Shown here piece after piece: positions 23,301 through 30,896 of a stretch of DNA of 43,363 bases. Under the pieces are notes generated by a model. The model saw nothing but the letters and a program-made list of their open reading frames with translations, did not search any database and had not been told where the DNA came from. Numbering within the stretch: the stretch's first letter is position 1; the number at the start of each line of letters is the position of its first letter. The stretch lies in the IMG/VR virus record IMGVR_UViG_3300031629_000009, positions 1 through 43,363 of that record; one strand, given 5' to 3'. A program made the position numbers and the translations under genes. The DNA is from a virus.

Positions 23301-23590
23301 GCGTACAAACGAGAGTCGAACAAGCAACCACCGACTGTGACTACGACTGCTTCACGAACAAGTGCAAGCACAGGAAGGAACGCTTCAAGTTCCTGCAACG
23401 CACCTTTGAGGCGTGGGCTGAGTCTGCCGAGGCCAGCCTCGATGGTGACACATACCTCCGTGCTGTCTCGGTCAATGGCGGGCTCTGGACAATCATCTCG
23501 CTCCTGAACGAAGGAGTGGTGCTTCCAGAGGAATGGATGGATGTGCAGGACAAGGACATCATGGAATTCATGAACGGGGAGGAGGAGTGA
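23297..23590 (+). CDS. Early protein with N-terminal Cys cluster
   Basis: 97 residues. ATG 23297 (ATGA overlap) is chosen because GGAGG lies 7 nt upstream. C-x3-C-x4-C (CDYDCFTNKC) in the first 25 residues is followed by helices. It may bind metal. No family recognised. Confidence 0.65.
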   Translation: MSVQTRVEQATTDCDYDCFTNKCKHRKERFKFLQRTFEAWAESAEASLDGDTYLRAVSVNGGLWTIISLLNEGVVLPEEWMDVQDKDIMEFMNGEEE

Positions 23591-23592
23591 GC

Positions 23593-24093
23593 ATGGAGAC
23601 ACGCATCAGCATGGATGACTTCGAGTGGTCAGAGAAATTCCGACCAAGCAACAGCCCATTCGAAGTCTTGAGCGAACTACCCAGGGGTGTGGACGTACAC
23701 AACGTATGGACAGGAGTCGAGGGTGACTCTGGTAGATACCTAATAGTCAACGGCTACGCCGTAGTCAATCGTCTCAACTACTACGTCAGCGAGGTTCCTT
23801 GGGAAGACGGAAAGTATTACGAAGTAACCGATTGTGACGATGACTGGAACGAACACTACGACCGACCAAAGTCAAGCAATGAGGAGATTGTGCTCGTTGC
23901 ATTCGTTGTGTATGCCGATGATCAAGAGGACGCACAGCAACAAGTCATGGACTTCCTTCCCACGGAGAAGGAGAACCCAGATGTCTGGAACAAAGCTTCG
24001 CTTGACTGCTGGTGGGTAGGAATGGACGAACGGTATGACGGTTCGGACAATGACTCGCTGGAGTTTACCGCGTACAGACCGAAGGAGGCGTGA
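23593..24093 (+). CDS. Acidic early protein
   Basis: 166 residues, starting at ATG 23593 after GGAGGAG. Strongly acidic, with alternating strands (YLIVNGYAVVNRLNYYVSEV; EEIVLVAFVVYADDQEDAQQQVMDF). The low pI could suit a DNA mimic or a small-enzyme inhibitor, but this is speculative. Function unknown. Confidence 0.65.
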   Translation: METRISMDDFEWSEKFRPSNSPFEVLSELPRGVDVHNVWTGVEGDSGRYLIVNGYAVVNRLNYYVSEVPWEDGKYYEVTDCDDDWNEHYDRPKSSNEEIVLVAFVVYADDQEDAQQQVMDFLPTEKENPDVWNKASLDCWWVGMDERYDGSDNDSLEFTAYRPKEA

Positions 24094-24095
24094 GC

Positions 24096-24302
24096 ATGGA
24101 CACGAGCAATCTAGTAACCGAAGCGGAGCACAAGAGAGACGAAGAGTCATTCATGATTGACATCACCCCAACGTGGGAAGGACAGGTGCGAATGTGCTTG
24201 ATGATCATCAGCGGTGCTACCCCACAGGCTGTGAGTAAAGCGCAGGAAGAACTACTACGAATGGGTCGAATCCTCGATCACTACGCAGAGAGGGAGGTGT
24301 AG
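24096..24302 (+). CDS. Small helical early protein
   Basis: 68 residues. ATG 24096 lies 7 nt after GAAGGAGG, better than the GTG at 24090. Two or three helices (AVSKAQEELLRMGRILDHYAE). No family recognised. Confidence 0.65.
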   Translation: MDTSNLVTEAEHKRDEESFMIDITPTWEGQVRMCLMIISGATPQAVSKAQEELLRMGRILDHYAEREV

Positions 24303-24306
24303 GCAC

Positions 24307-24540
24307 ATGAGTACACATGGAGTAAAACGCTGGTGTGAACGGCACGACTGCACATGTATAGGAGCTGTCGAGATTCGTGCTTATCGAAAGCACGAATCTT
24401 CTCTGACACGACTAGCACCAAAGCCTGTGGCTTTGTGTGATGTGCATTGGTCTGAGTTCGTGAAGCAGTACGGCTCGGACATTAACCAATGGTTAGGTAA
24501 TCAGTTCGGCAACCAATATGTGGAGGAGGAAGCACTATGA
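24307..24540 (+). CDS. Small Cys/His protein
   Basis: 77 residues. WCERHDCTC in the N-terminus and LCDVHW in the middle give four Cys/His pairs in a zinc-binding arrangement; charged C-terminus. GGGAGG precedes the start. Probably a nucleic-acid or protein adaptor; unknown. Confidence 0.65.
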   Translation: MSTHGVKRWCERHDCTCIGAVEIRAYRKHESSLTRLAPKPVALCDVHWSEFVKQYGSDINQWLGNQFGNQYVEEEAL

Positions 24541-24599
24541 GGGTGAACGTAAGCGCAAGGGAAGTACACTCATCACAAGCACCCGAAGGAGGTGTCTAA
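24537..24599 (+). CDS. Possible 20-aa leader-like peptide
   Basis: MRVNVSAREVHSSQAPEGGV. ATG overlaps the previous stop as ATGA, and the stop abuts the next start (TAAATG). It may only serve to couple translation across the gap; coding is uncertain. Confidence 0.3.
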   Translation: MRVNVSAREVHSSQAPEGGV

Positions 24600-24818
24600 A
24601 TGCAAGGAGCGATGTTAACAATGGATTTAACCATCGAAGATGAAGCAACAGCGATGCTCGCTCGGCTTATGTATGTGCACCACCAGGAGTTCCGTTCCAA
24701 GGAACCTCGATCAGCACCGTTCGCACCAGAATGGGCGTATGACTACGCGAAAATCGCAGTCACATACCTGTCAGTCGATGATGATAATATTGACGACCTT
24801 CGTACCGACTACCGCTAG
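24600..24818 (+). CDS. Small early protein
   Basis: 72 residues with GAAGGAGG 6 nt before ATG 24600. Helical (EDEATAMLARLMYVHHQEF), acidic C-terminus. Ends the cassette-2 gene series before a short promoter-bearing gap. Unknown. Confidence 0.6.
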   Translation: MQGAMLTMDLTIEDEATAMLARLMYVHHQEFRSKEPRSAPFAPEWAYDYAKIAVTYLSVDDDNIDDLRTDYR

Positions 24819-24848
24819 ACACACCCCAAGTATTGGACAAACCCGATG

Positions 24849-24878
24849 TTTTCCAGTACATTGCAACATGTATACATA
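24849..24878 (+). promoter_or_regulatory. Candidate promoter with GCAACATG for the DUF932 gene
   Basis: GCAACATG (24863-24870) is followed after 2 nt by TACATA (24873-24878), the same arrangement as GCAACATG-N2-TACAAT in the two cassettes. The -35 position (TTTTCC) is poor and no dyad is present. Starts 26 nt before the next gene. Confidence 0.45.
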
Positions 24879-24903
24879 ACAAGCACACGAAAGAAGGAAA
24901 CGC

Positions 24904-25911
24904 ATGTCACATGAAATCGAGTCAAACACTAAATTCTATTCACTACGCCAACCGGCATGGCATCAGCTCGGGTATGTATCCGAGACTGCCCTAGGCATTG
25001 ACGAGGCACTCGTCGCTGCCGATATGGACTTCGAATGGGACTTACATCCCGTGCACACCACAGTCATGGATCAGCATGGTGTGAGTGTCCTAGAAATCCC
25101 CGAGAAATTTTCCGTGGTTCGCACTAACAAGCGTGACCATGAGAAGGTGGCTTTCGGCCCCGTTGGTAAGCGTTACCAAGTGCACTCAGCGAATGAGATT
25201 TTCTCATTCATTGACGAGTTGCAAGGTGGTGGGGCAACACTAGAAACCGTAGGTTCCCTTGGTCGAGGCGAACGTGAGTTCGTGGTGGTTCGTATGCCGG
25301 ATGAGATCACCATCGGTGGTAACGACCGCTCTAACCTGTACCTGACAGGCACTACTGCCTTCGATGGGACAGCATCAACCGAGTTCGACATCACCGCCGT
25401 GCGAATCGTGTGTGCTAACACATGGACTGCTGCTAAGGGTGAGTCGAAAGCACGAGCCAAGGTACGGCACACCTCACAACTGAGCATCTCGAACCTCGAG
25501 AAGGCACGAGAGGTACTCAACCTGTCGCAAACCATCAGCGCATCTATGCAGGAGGTTGGCAACAAGTTGCTCGGCATCACACTTCGTGATGAGGATGCAG
25601 CGGAGGTTGTGTCTCGACTGTTCCCCTTCCCTGCCCATGTCACACCAGGCATGAGCTACGACAAGCTCACGAGAGGTGAGAAGCGAGCCGTGCAGGTAGC
25701 ACAGGAACAACGACAGAAAGTGTTCACCCTTTACAAGGGTTCACCTACTGCACCACAAGGTGATACGGCTTGGGGTTTGTTCAACTCGGTCACCGAGTAT
25801 GCCGACTGGTTCTCACCTGTTCGTGGTGATGACTCAGCACGAGCAGAGAAGATTCTGCTTGGTGGTATGGGGCAGATCAAAGATCGTGCCTTGGATTTGC
25901 TTCTCGTATAA
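24904..25911 (+). CDS. DUF932 phage/plasmid-like protein
   Basis: 335 residues, the usual size. The N-terminal KFYSLRQPAWHQLG and the middle VRIVCANTWTAA are hallmarks of the DUF932/TIGR03299 family found in phages and plasmids. Role unproven; often near replication or recombination genes. A C-terminal VFTLYKGSPTAPQGDTAWGLFNSVTEYADW segment is typical as well. AAGAAGGAAA precedes the start. It has its own upstream promoter-like element and a downstream hairpin, so it may be a separate transcript. Confidence 0.88.
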   Translation: MSHEIESNTKFYSLRQPAWHQLGYVSETALGIDEALVAADMDFEWDLHPVHTTVMDQHGVSVLEIPEKFSVVRTNKRDHEKVAFGPVGKRYQVHSANEIFSFIDELQGGGATLETVGSLGRGEREFVVVRMPDEITIGGNDRSNLYLTGTTAFDGTASTEFDITAVRIVCANTWTAAKGESKARAKVRHTSQLSISNLEKAREVLNLSQTISASMQEVGNKLLGITLRDEDAAEVVSRLFPFPAHVTPGMSYDKLTRGEKRAVQVAQEQRQKVFTLYKGSPTAPQGDTAWGLFNSVTEYADWFSPVRGDDSARAEKILLGGMGQIKDRALDLLLV

Positions 25912-25924
25912 GCAACATGCTAAC

Positions 25925-25948
25925 GGGAGGGGGCATTCGCCCCCTCCC
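25925..25948 (+). terminator. Strong hairpin after DUF932 gene
   Basis: GGGAGGGGGC and GCCCCCTCCC pair perfectly over 10 bp around a 4-nt ATTC loop, 13 nt past the stop. No U-tract. GCAACATG (25912-25919) lies between stop and hairpin. Confidence 0.65.
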
Positions 25949-25970
25949 ACCAATACACAAGGGAGACAAA

Positions 25971-26255
25971 ATGGTTAACATACAAACACAGGCAGGCCCG
26001 AGGATTCCGGTGGGTGAGCAGGAAGCATTCGCTTGGGGATTCATGGTGGGCTATCTAGGGGAGACTGATGTCTTCGCAACGGACACTATGAGTAGAGCCT
26101 TCCATGGAATCGGTGAGTCAAACGCAATCACGGGAATAGGTGACGTACCCGAGTTCTTGGGGGACCACCCCGAAGATGCCACGGCGTACTCGCGTGGCTA
26201 TGAGGCAGGCGTAGCAACCTATTCAGATCATGCCCACCCAGAAGACCGGACATAG
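25971..26255 (+). CDS. Small early protein
   Basis: 94 residues; GGGAG lies 5 nt before ATG 25971, so it can be translated independently. PVGEQEAFAWGFMVGYLG and YSRGYEAGVATYS suggest a small alpha/beta protein; not recognised. Confidence 0.65.
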   Translation: MVNIQTQAGPRIPVGEQEAFAWGFMVGYLGETDVFATDTMSRAFHGIGESNAITGIGDVPEFLGDHPEDATAYSRGYEAGVATYSDHAHPEDRT

Positions 26256-26257
26256 CC

Positions 26258-26377
26258 ATGAAGGACTCATCGCACGAGATCATCGACGATGTTGACTACT
26301 GGTGTCCACTCAAACAAGGCTGGGGTTCATGTGAGGACAAGTACTGCCGATTCTGCGGAGAGAAGCTGGTCGCATGA
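26258..26377 (+). CDS. 39-aa zinc-ribbon-like protein
   Basis: MKDSSHEIIDDVDYWCPLK... then GSCEDKYCRFCGEKL. Four or five Cys in a C-x8-C-x4-C-x2-C order suit a single zinc ribbon. Starts 2 nt after the previous stop and overlaps the next gene as ATGA. Confidence 0.65.
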   Translation: MKDSSHEIIDDVDYWCPLKQGWGSCEDKYCRFCGEKLVA

Positions 26378-26508
26378 GTGAACGAGGCACACCACAGCGA
26401 TGTGGGTTCTGTTTGACAGGACACCACGACAACTGCAAGCCCACGGTTCGCTGGTACGACAAGAAATGGGACTGCGCCTGTACATGTAGAGGAGAAACGA
26501 ATGAGTAG
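26374..26508 (+). CDS. 44-aa Cys/His-rich protein
   Basis: MSERGTPQRCGFCLTGHHDNC... WDCACTCRG. RCGFC-x-TGHHDNC plus CACTC could bind one zinc or two. ATGA overlap with the upstream zinc-ribbon gene and 8-nt overlap with the next. Similar tiny proteins are frequent in actinophages; function unknown. Confidence 0.65.
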   Translation: MSERGTPQRCGFCLTGHHDNCKPTVRWYDKKWDCACTCRGETNE

Positions 26509-26803
26509 TAGTGACCACACTTTCAAGTGGGAGGCTCCTCCTGCGAAGCGCAGCGGTAGGCATGCGAAAGCATTCCTACTCGCCAAGCGTGTGTCGGGGA
26601 AGCCGAACGAGTGGGCGAGAATAGCCAAGTACAAGGGCTACCAGACTGCTGCCACTCGAGCACACGACATCAGGACGGGCAAGATTAAGGCGTGGCAAGA
26701 GGTCGGAAAGTTTGAGGCTATGGTGCGTCAGACGGATAAGAATGAGTACTCGGTGTACGCACGGTGTGTGTACGTTAAGAAAGGTGAGTTCGAAGATGAG
26801 TGA
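26501..26803 (+). CDS. Basic early protein
   Basis: 100 residues, strongly basic N-terminal half (KWEAPPAKRSGRHAKAFLLAKR), then AATRAHDIRTGKIKAW and a beta-rich end. GAGGAGAA precedes ATG 26501. The charge suggests nucleic-acid contact; not recognised. Confidence 0.68.
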   Translation: MSSSDHTFKWEAPPAKRSGRHAKAFLLAKRVSGKPNEWARIAKYKGYQTAATRAHDIRTGKIKAWQEVGKFEAMVRQTDKNEYSVYARCVYVKKGEFEDE

Positions 26804-27107
26804 CTACACATACACACAGGAGCAAGGCCAGGAAATCATTGACCGGTATAACGCGCGAGTGAAGCCAGAGTTCCATGTCACGGAGCCTTGGACACTCATG
26901 ATGGGTGATGACTTCGATGAGGTGCTGTTCGCCAACGGTCAGGTTGACGTTGAGATCAGTGCTTTCTATTCGATTAGTGGACACACAGAATTGGTGACGT
27001 ACTACCGCGATGACTTCAGGAGCGGGGACGAGTACCCGGACCTCACAGGGTACGAGTCTCCCAAGGAGCACAACTTGGTGGACAAAATGGGACGTCCCCT
27101 CCCGTGA
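26796..27107 (+). CDS. Early protein
   Basis: 103 residues, alpha/beta and acidic. ATG 26796 lies within the previous gene (8-nt overlap). YTQEQGQEIIDRYNARVKPEFHV and LVTYYRDDFRSGDEYPDLTGYE visible; unknown family. Confidence 0.65.
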   Translation: MSDYTYTQEQGQEIIDRYNARVKPEFHVTEPWTLMMGDDFDEVLFANGQVDVEISAFYSISGHTELVTYYRDDFRSGDEYPDLTGYESPKEHNLVDKMGRPLP

Positions 27108-27409
27108 GCGCACCAACAATGAGAGCCAAGCCAACGGAGTTGAAGAAAGTGATCAGCCTTCTTGAGGCTGAGCACCCTGATGTGGAAGACCTAGCGAAGG
27201 AAGTGGTACTCGAGCTTAAGAACATGTGGCAGGCACAAGATCACTATGTGATCATGATGCTGGACCCATCAGGTAAATCCATCTACACGTTTGGTGTGTA
27301 CTACACAGCCAAGCAAGCAGAGAAGGACCTGTTCAGACTGTCAAGCCCAGGACCTGAACCAACCAGAGGTTGGGTCCAGAAGATTAAGGGAGTTCCAGAT
27401 GCAGTTTAA
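27104..27409 (+). CDS. Early protein
   Basis: 101 residues from GTG 27104 (GTGA overlap with the previous stop); ATG 27119 is an alternative. A helical N-terminal half is followed by a strand-rich DHYVIMMLDPSGKSIYTFGVYY segment. Unknown. Confidence 0.65.
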   Translation: MSAPTMRAKPTELKKVISLLEAEHPDVEDLAKEVVLELKNMWQAQDHYVIMMLDPSGKSIYTFGVYYTAKQAEKDLFRLSSPGPEPTRGWVQKIKGVPDAV

Positions 27410-27614
27410 TCCATGGGCCATGGTCGTGTTCCTGATTGGTGGTGTGTACATGTTCGGGAGTGGGCTCAGCGAAACCCCAGTAGCAACCGCCTTCTTCTTG
27501 GGCTTAGCACCAGCGTGGATCGCGTGTGGATATGTGTGGGACATGCTCACGATAAAGAAAGATAAAGATTGGGTGTGTCCCATAGAGCGAAGCAACTGGT
27601 ATCCAATAGACTAG
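27399..27614 (+). CDS. Two-pass small membrane protein
   Basis: 71 residues from ATG 27399, overlapping the previous gene by 11 nt. Two hydrophobic segments, AMVVFLIGGVYMFGSGL and AFFLGLAPAWIACGYVW, and a charged C-terminus with one Cys. It could be a membrane-modifying early protein or a holin-like protein, but it is far from the lysis genes. Last gene of the plus-strand block. Confidence 0.68.
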   Translation: MQFNPWAMVVFLIGGVYMFGSGLSETPVATAFFLGLAPAWIACGYVWDMLTIKKDKDWVCPIERSNWYPID

Positions 27615-27662
27615 TCTTGTTGGTAAGTTGCCAACGTGATGCAAAAGCGGATTACATCTAGT

Positions 27663-27711
27663 AAGAAGCGGAGTGGCTTTTCCCGAGGGGAAGCGGGACA
27701 CTCCGCTTCTT
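27663..27711. terminator. Bidirectional terminator between converging operons
   Basis: AAGAAGCGGAGTG (27663-27675) and CACTCCGCTTCTT (27699-27711) are perfect 13-bp arms around a 23-nt loop. It lies between the last plus-strand early gene and the last minus-strand gene, which end toward each other. Confidence 0.85.
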
Positions 27712-27715
27712 TCGC

Positions 27716-28336
27716 TTAGTAGGGGTATTCCCCACCGAGTTCCCTGATCATCCGATCAAGTGCACGATTGACGCGATTCTCAATCGCTTGCCGAGTTACC
27801 TCCTGCTCGAGTGCTACTGCTGCCGGTGACAAGTCCCGACCGCACACCGAGATCACGAGATCTCGCTGCTCATCATCGAGGCTTCCTAATGCCAGTTCTA
27901 GGTCTGCAAGCATGGCAAGCAAATCGTTTCCTTCCGAATCAAGCTTCGCTTTGCGAGGCGTATCATCGACCACGTTTGCCACTAGCTTTCCATCGTTCTC
28001 ACGAGCCACCAGCAGGGCAATAACGAGAGTCCTCGTGTAGAAGTACTCGTCACCAACTCGGTAGCCACAGCGGCTTGCTTTCTCCTTGCGGCAGTACACA
28101 GCACCCATGCGCGTGAGAGTCTTCGACAAGGCTTTCATGCCACGAGCCCACTCGATCTTGTCCTCTCGATCAAGCCACTCGATGATCTTGTTCTCATGCT
28201 TCAACACCCACACCCACATCTCCTGGGAGATGTCTGACGCGGTCGTGTACCCGTGGAATTCCCGAGCTAGTGAATGCGATGCCCCACCGATCACTCCCTG
28301 AGTATCCAGCATTAACTTCGATTCCATGTCTACCAT
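27716..28336 (-). CDS. Sigma-70-like transcription factor
   Basis: 206 residues. The N-terminal half resembles sigma region 2 (LAREFHGYTTASDISQEMWVWVLKHENKIIEWL, with the DISQEM-like core), and the C-terminal half resembles region 4 (LGSLDDEQRDLVISVCGRDLSPAAVALEQ...VTRQAIENRVNRALDRMIREL), a helix-turn-helix for -35 contact. Length suits an ECF-type factor. Such a factor would redirect host RNA polymerase to phage promoters, perhaps the late ones. Last gene of the minus-strand regulatory/replication operon; starts 7 nt inside the upstream gene. Confidence 0.68.
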   Translation of the reverse strand: MVDMESKLMLDTQGVIGGASHSLAREFHGYTTASDISQEMWVWVLKHENKIIEWLDREDKIEWARGMKALSKTLTRMGAVYCRKEKASRCGYRVGDEYFYTRTLVIALLVARENDGKLVANVVDDTPRKAKLDSEGNDLLAMLADLELALGSLDDEQRDLVISVCGRDLSPAAVALEQEVTRQAIENRVNRALDRMIRELGGEYPY

Positions 28337-29076
28337 TTACGTTCAACCCCTAGAGCGTTGAACGTCCGGTTGATGATCGGTACGGGTATAGGAAGTACGG
28401 TGCTACCGTCGACTAGAAGAACCCCGAACCCCTGCTGCCAGTTGGCTATGCCACCTGTGTACGACATGCCTGGTGAGCCCTGCTTGATCAGATTTCCGAC
28501 CTCGAAACCGAAGCGAGTCTTTGTAATCTTTCCGTTGAAAGATTCAGTCGATGGGACAAGACCCAATCGGTGGGAGTGACCCGCCAGAATCGAGTGACCC
28601 GTGCGATCTGACAGCTTCAGGGCTGTCATACCCCCCACTTGTGAGGCACGACCCTCGTCACCATGTGCGAGCAGCCACCCAGGTGCAAACTTATGCATGC
28701 CCTTGTAGTACTCGATGCCGAGTTCAGGTAACTTGAGAAAATTTTCCAACTCCAACTCAGGAAGACCTAGGAATCCAGGCAGTCGGTTACTGACTGCTAT
28801 CAGTATGCGATCAGTGTGATTACTACGCACCATCCCAGTAGTTCCAAGCTGTTCAAGAATCTCGACAGTCTTGTCGCGATGCTTGCCAATATCACGAGTG
28901 AACTCACCTGCTTTGCCTTGTGTCCATCTGGAAATTTGTGGAAGGTCGATTGCATCGCCCACGTTGAGAACCTCGTCAGGTTGGATCTCTTCGATCCAAT
29001 CCGCCACCTGATCTACTGCTGCCTGATCGTGGTACGGCACTTGAAGGTCGCTGATAGCGACGATGATCTTGCTCAT
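28330..29076 (-). CDS. Calcineurin-like metallophosphoesterase
   Basis: 248 residues with all family motifs in order: SDLQVPYHD (D10, H16), NVGDAID (D41), RSNHTDR (N86, H87), AHGDEG (H138), AGHSHR (H167, H169). They hold two metal ions for phosphodiester or phosphomonoester hydrolysis. Phage enzymes of this type may act on nucleic-acid ends or nucleotides. Coupled by overlaps to MazG-like and sigma-like genes. The substrate is not predictable. Confidence 0.9.
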   Translation of the reverse strand: MSKIIVAISDLQVPYHDQAAVDQVADWIEEIQPDEVLNVGDAIDLPQISRWTQGKAGEFTRDIGKHRDKTVEILEQLGTTGMVRSNHTDRILIAVSNRLPGFLGLPELELENFLKLPELGIEYYKGMHKFAPGWLLAHGDEGRASQVGGMTALKLSDRTGHSILAGHSHRLGLVPSTESFNGKITKTRFGFEVGNLIKQGSPGMSYTGGIANWQQGFGVLLVDGSTVLPIPVPIINRTFNALGVERKW

Positions 29077-29408
29077 CGGAGTGCACCTGCCTTAATCGCA
29101 AGGAACGATGCATAGGCGATGATGTCGAACACTTCCTCGAGGAGATCAGCGATGATCTCATCGACGTTCTTATCCTCGAACGCCTGCTTGTCACCTGCGT
29201 ACTGATCCGCACCTATACCCCTGACACGATCAGCTGCAAGACCAGCAATCATCTCAACGAAAGACGCAAGGTCCTCCGTCTCGATGCCGAAGCCATGCTT
29301 CCCTACCGCAGGGTGTCCCGAGACGGCACTAATAGCCTTATCTCTCCAGTCTTCTGGTTCACCGACGTCACCGTCAGTCCCATGCTCTTGATTCTCTGTA
29401 CTACCCAT
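29073..29408 (-). CDS. MazG-like nucleotide hydrolase candidate
   Basis: 111 residues. The C-terminal helices (FEDKNVDEIIADLLEEVFDIIAYASFLAI) carry an EE-x2-D pattern of all-alpha NTP pyrophosphohydrolases, but the second metal-binding motif is not clear. It would trim dNTP/NTP pools or (p)ppGpp if active. Overlaps the phosphoesterase gene by 4 nt. Alternative: an unrelated helical protein. Confidence 0.55.
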   Translation of the reverse strand: MGSTENQEHGTDGDVGEPEDWRDKAISAVSGHPAVGKHGFGIETEDLASFVEMIAGLAADRVRGIGADQYAGDKQAFEDKNVDEIIADLLEEVFDIIAYASFLAIKAGALR

Positions 29409-29427
29409 GCGAGTGTTTCCTTATCGC

Positions 29428-30093
29428 TCACGCGGCATCTATTTTCAAGCCCAAAAGGGAAGGAAGGGCGTCCTTTCCGTTTTGTAAAACGAAATCTGTG
29501 ATGTCTTGACCTCGAGGCAAGACAATGTTTCTTGCATGTGGAATGTCATTCAGGATTCGACGAGCCAGTTCCTGTCCGGGATTTTCCCCCGACTCCTTGT
29601 CATCGTTATCGGTGATGACGAATACCTCCTGAAAACCGCGCAACACTCGAGGATGATGCGGCTTCCAATGAGAAACCCCTGCAATACCAACACTATTTAT
29701 CCCGCAAACGGCGGAAGCTACGACCGTGTCAAGCTCCCCTTCACAGATAGCGATGGAAGGTTTCCCACTCACGGTGTCGGTCACGTTGTACAGGTGGGAC
29801 GTTTGACCTGCAGGCCACAAGTATCTAGACCCAGGTCGGTCATCTATCACACGAAATTTCATCGCAACCACACCACCATGGACTGTGTGGTAGGGAATGC
29901 AAAGCATTCCCTTGTACATGTCATGTCCGGGTAGTGCATATTCAGGATCAACGAATCCAAGACGGCTTGTACTTGCGGCTTCTTGATTTATCCCTCGAGC
30001 TTCGAGGTACTCCTGAGCTGGACTTCCCATAAGTCGAGACTGGTACGTCTCTGCTGCTCCGGTCAAGAATTCCCTGTGCGATTTCGACTGCAT
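29428..30093 (-). CDS. Primase, TOPRIM catalytic part
   Basis: 221 residues. ICEGELD (117-122) and VITDNDD (159-165) are the TOPRIM metal-binding motifs. PAQEYLEARGIN at the start is typical of the DnaG-type helical linker. It makes RNA primers together with the zinc-finger part encoded just upstream, in a different frame and with a 146-nt overlap. Its own ATG (30093) has AAGGAG 16 nt upstream, so independent initiation is poor but possible; a +1 frameshift is the alternative. Confidence 0.85.
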   Translation of the reverse strand: MQSKSHREFLTGAAETYQSRLMGSPAQEYLEARGINQEAASTSRLGFVDPEYALPGHDMYKGMLCIPYHTVHGGVVAMKFRVIDDRPGSRYLWPAGQTSHLYNVTDTVSGKPSIAICEGELDTVVASAVCGINSVGIAGVSHWKPHHPRVLRGFQEVFVITDNDDKESGENPGQELARRILNDIPHARNIVLPRGQDITDFVLQNGKDALPSLLGLKIDAA

Positions 30094-30310
30094 CTTTGAA
30101 GCTCACATTCTCCTTGTGTTTTATAATGTCGTAGCCATCCCCATGCTCCTGACATGCAAAGCATTTCCAAGAACCTGTATACGGATCGATGACTGCGGAT
30201 GGTCTGTTCTCGTCATGTACTGGGCAGCAAACTTTCCTGCGCGACGTAGGCATATCTATGCCGTAATGCTCGAGGACTACCTCGAGTAGCAACGGCTTGT
30301 CCGTGATCAT
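29948..30310 (-). CDS. Primase, CHC2-type zinc-binding part
   Basis: 120 residues. C29-x2-H32 and C50-x2-C53 (KVCCPVHDENRPSA...WKCFACQEHGDGYD) form the CHC2 zinc ribbon that reads the template at the start of primer synthesis. After KDAVEIAQGIL (72-82) the frame becomes Ser/Arg-rich and unlike a primase, whereas the homologous continuation (TGAAETYQSRL) is in the +1 frame of the TOPRIM gene. ATG 30310 overlaps the WhiB stop as ATGA. Confidence 0.85.
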   Translation of the reverse strand: MITDKPLLLEVVLEHYGIDMPTSRRKVCCPVHDENRPSAVIDPYTGSWKCFACQEHGDGYDIIKHKENVSFKDAVEIAQGILDRSSRDVPVSTYGKSSSGVPRSSRDKSRSRKYKPSWIR

Positions 30311-30558
30311 ATTGTTACTAGTCGAATGTTGTTCTGCTTGCGTAAATCACGGATGGCTCGTTCACTCATGCCACCCCAGTAACCGTGCTCCTCATGCTCA
30401 ACCGCGTGAGTTAAGCATGCGTCCTGCACAGGACACGCACCACACACTCGAGCAAGCGTTTGGAAATCAAGTTGAACCGTTGAATGTTCTGCTGCGTACC
30501 ACGAATCGTGACCGGTGTCCTTACAAGCTGCGTCCTTCTGCCATTTAAGATCAACCAT
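30307..30558 (-). CDS. WhiB-family transcription factor
   Basis: 83 residues with the four Fe-S cysteines (C12, C39, C42, C48; RVCGACPVQDAC) and the GYWGGMSE turn (59-66), followed by a basic tail (RAIRDLRKQ) that contacts DNA. WhiB proteins are specific to Actinobacteria and their phages and bind the host sigma factor. Start overlaps the previous stop (TAATG). Likely a switch in phage or host transcription. Confidence 0.92.
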   Translation of the reverse strand: MVDLKWQKDAACKDTGHDSWYAAEHSTVQLDFQTLARVCGACPVQDACLTHAVEHEEHGYWGGMSERAIRDLRKQNNIRLVTI

Positions 30559-30896
30559 TAGTAACCAGCTTCCTTGAGTAAATTTGTGAAAGTTGAAAGA
30601 GGTAGGGATGCGTAGTAGTCCCCAGCGGATGTAACGCCTCGGCGTTTATGTACTACCGCACCCATGGTGTTTCCACCATGCTTCATCTCGACGATTAACT
30701 CGTCGATCCAGCCAGCCAAAGTCATGGCCTTCTGGTTCTTACACTCGAACGTCACACCAATAACCCCGTCAATGTCACCACGATCATCCGTCCAACCAGC
30801 CCGTGTACGTTCAGCTCCATCCCATCCCTGCTCTCGCAGGAACATGACTATCTCCCGCTCGAACGATGAGCCTTTATTCTTCGATGGACTACTCAC
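30558..30896 (-). CDS. Hjc-like Holliday junction resolvase/nuclease
   Basis: 112 residues from GTG 30896 (GTGA overlap). Motifs of the PD-(D/E)xK fold: E13 in GSSFEREIVMFLREQGW, D41 in RGDIDGV, and E51-x-K53 in FECKNQ. Short length and order resemble archaeal-type Hjc and phage resolvases, which cut branched DNA before packaging. It is in the replication operon. An alternative within the same fold is a VRR-like nuclease. Confidence 0.75.
   Translation of the reverse strand: MSSPSKNKGSSFEREIVMFLREQGWDGAERTRAGWTDDRGDIDGVIGVTFECKNQKAMTLAGWIDELIVEMKHGGNTMGAVVHKRRGVTSAGDYYASLPLSTFTNLLKEAGY

Noticed and set aside
23898-24150. Minus-strand frame in the early region
   Set aside because: Fully inside plus-strand coupled genes that have ribosome sites and ATGA overlaps.
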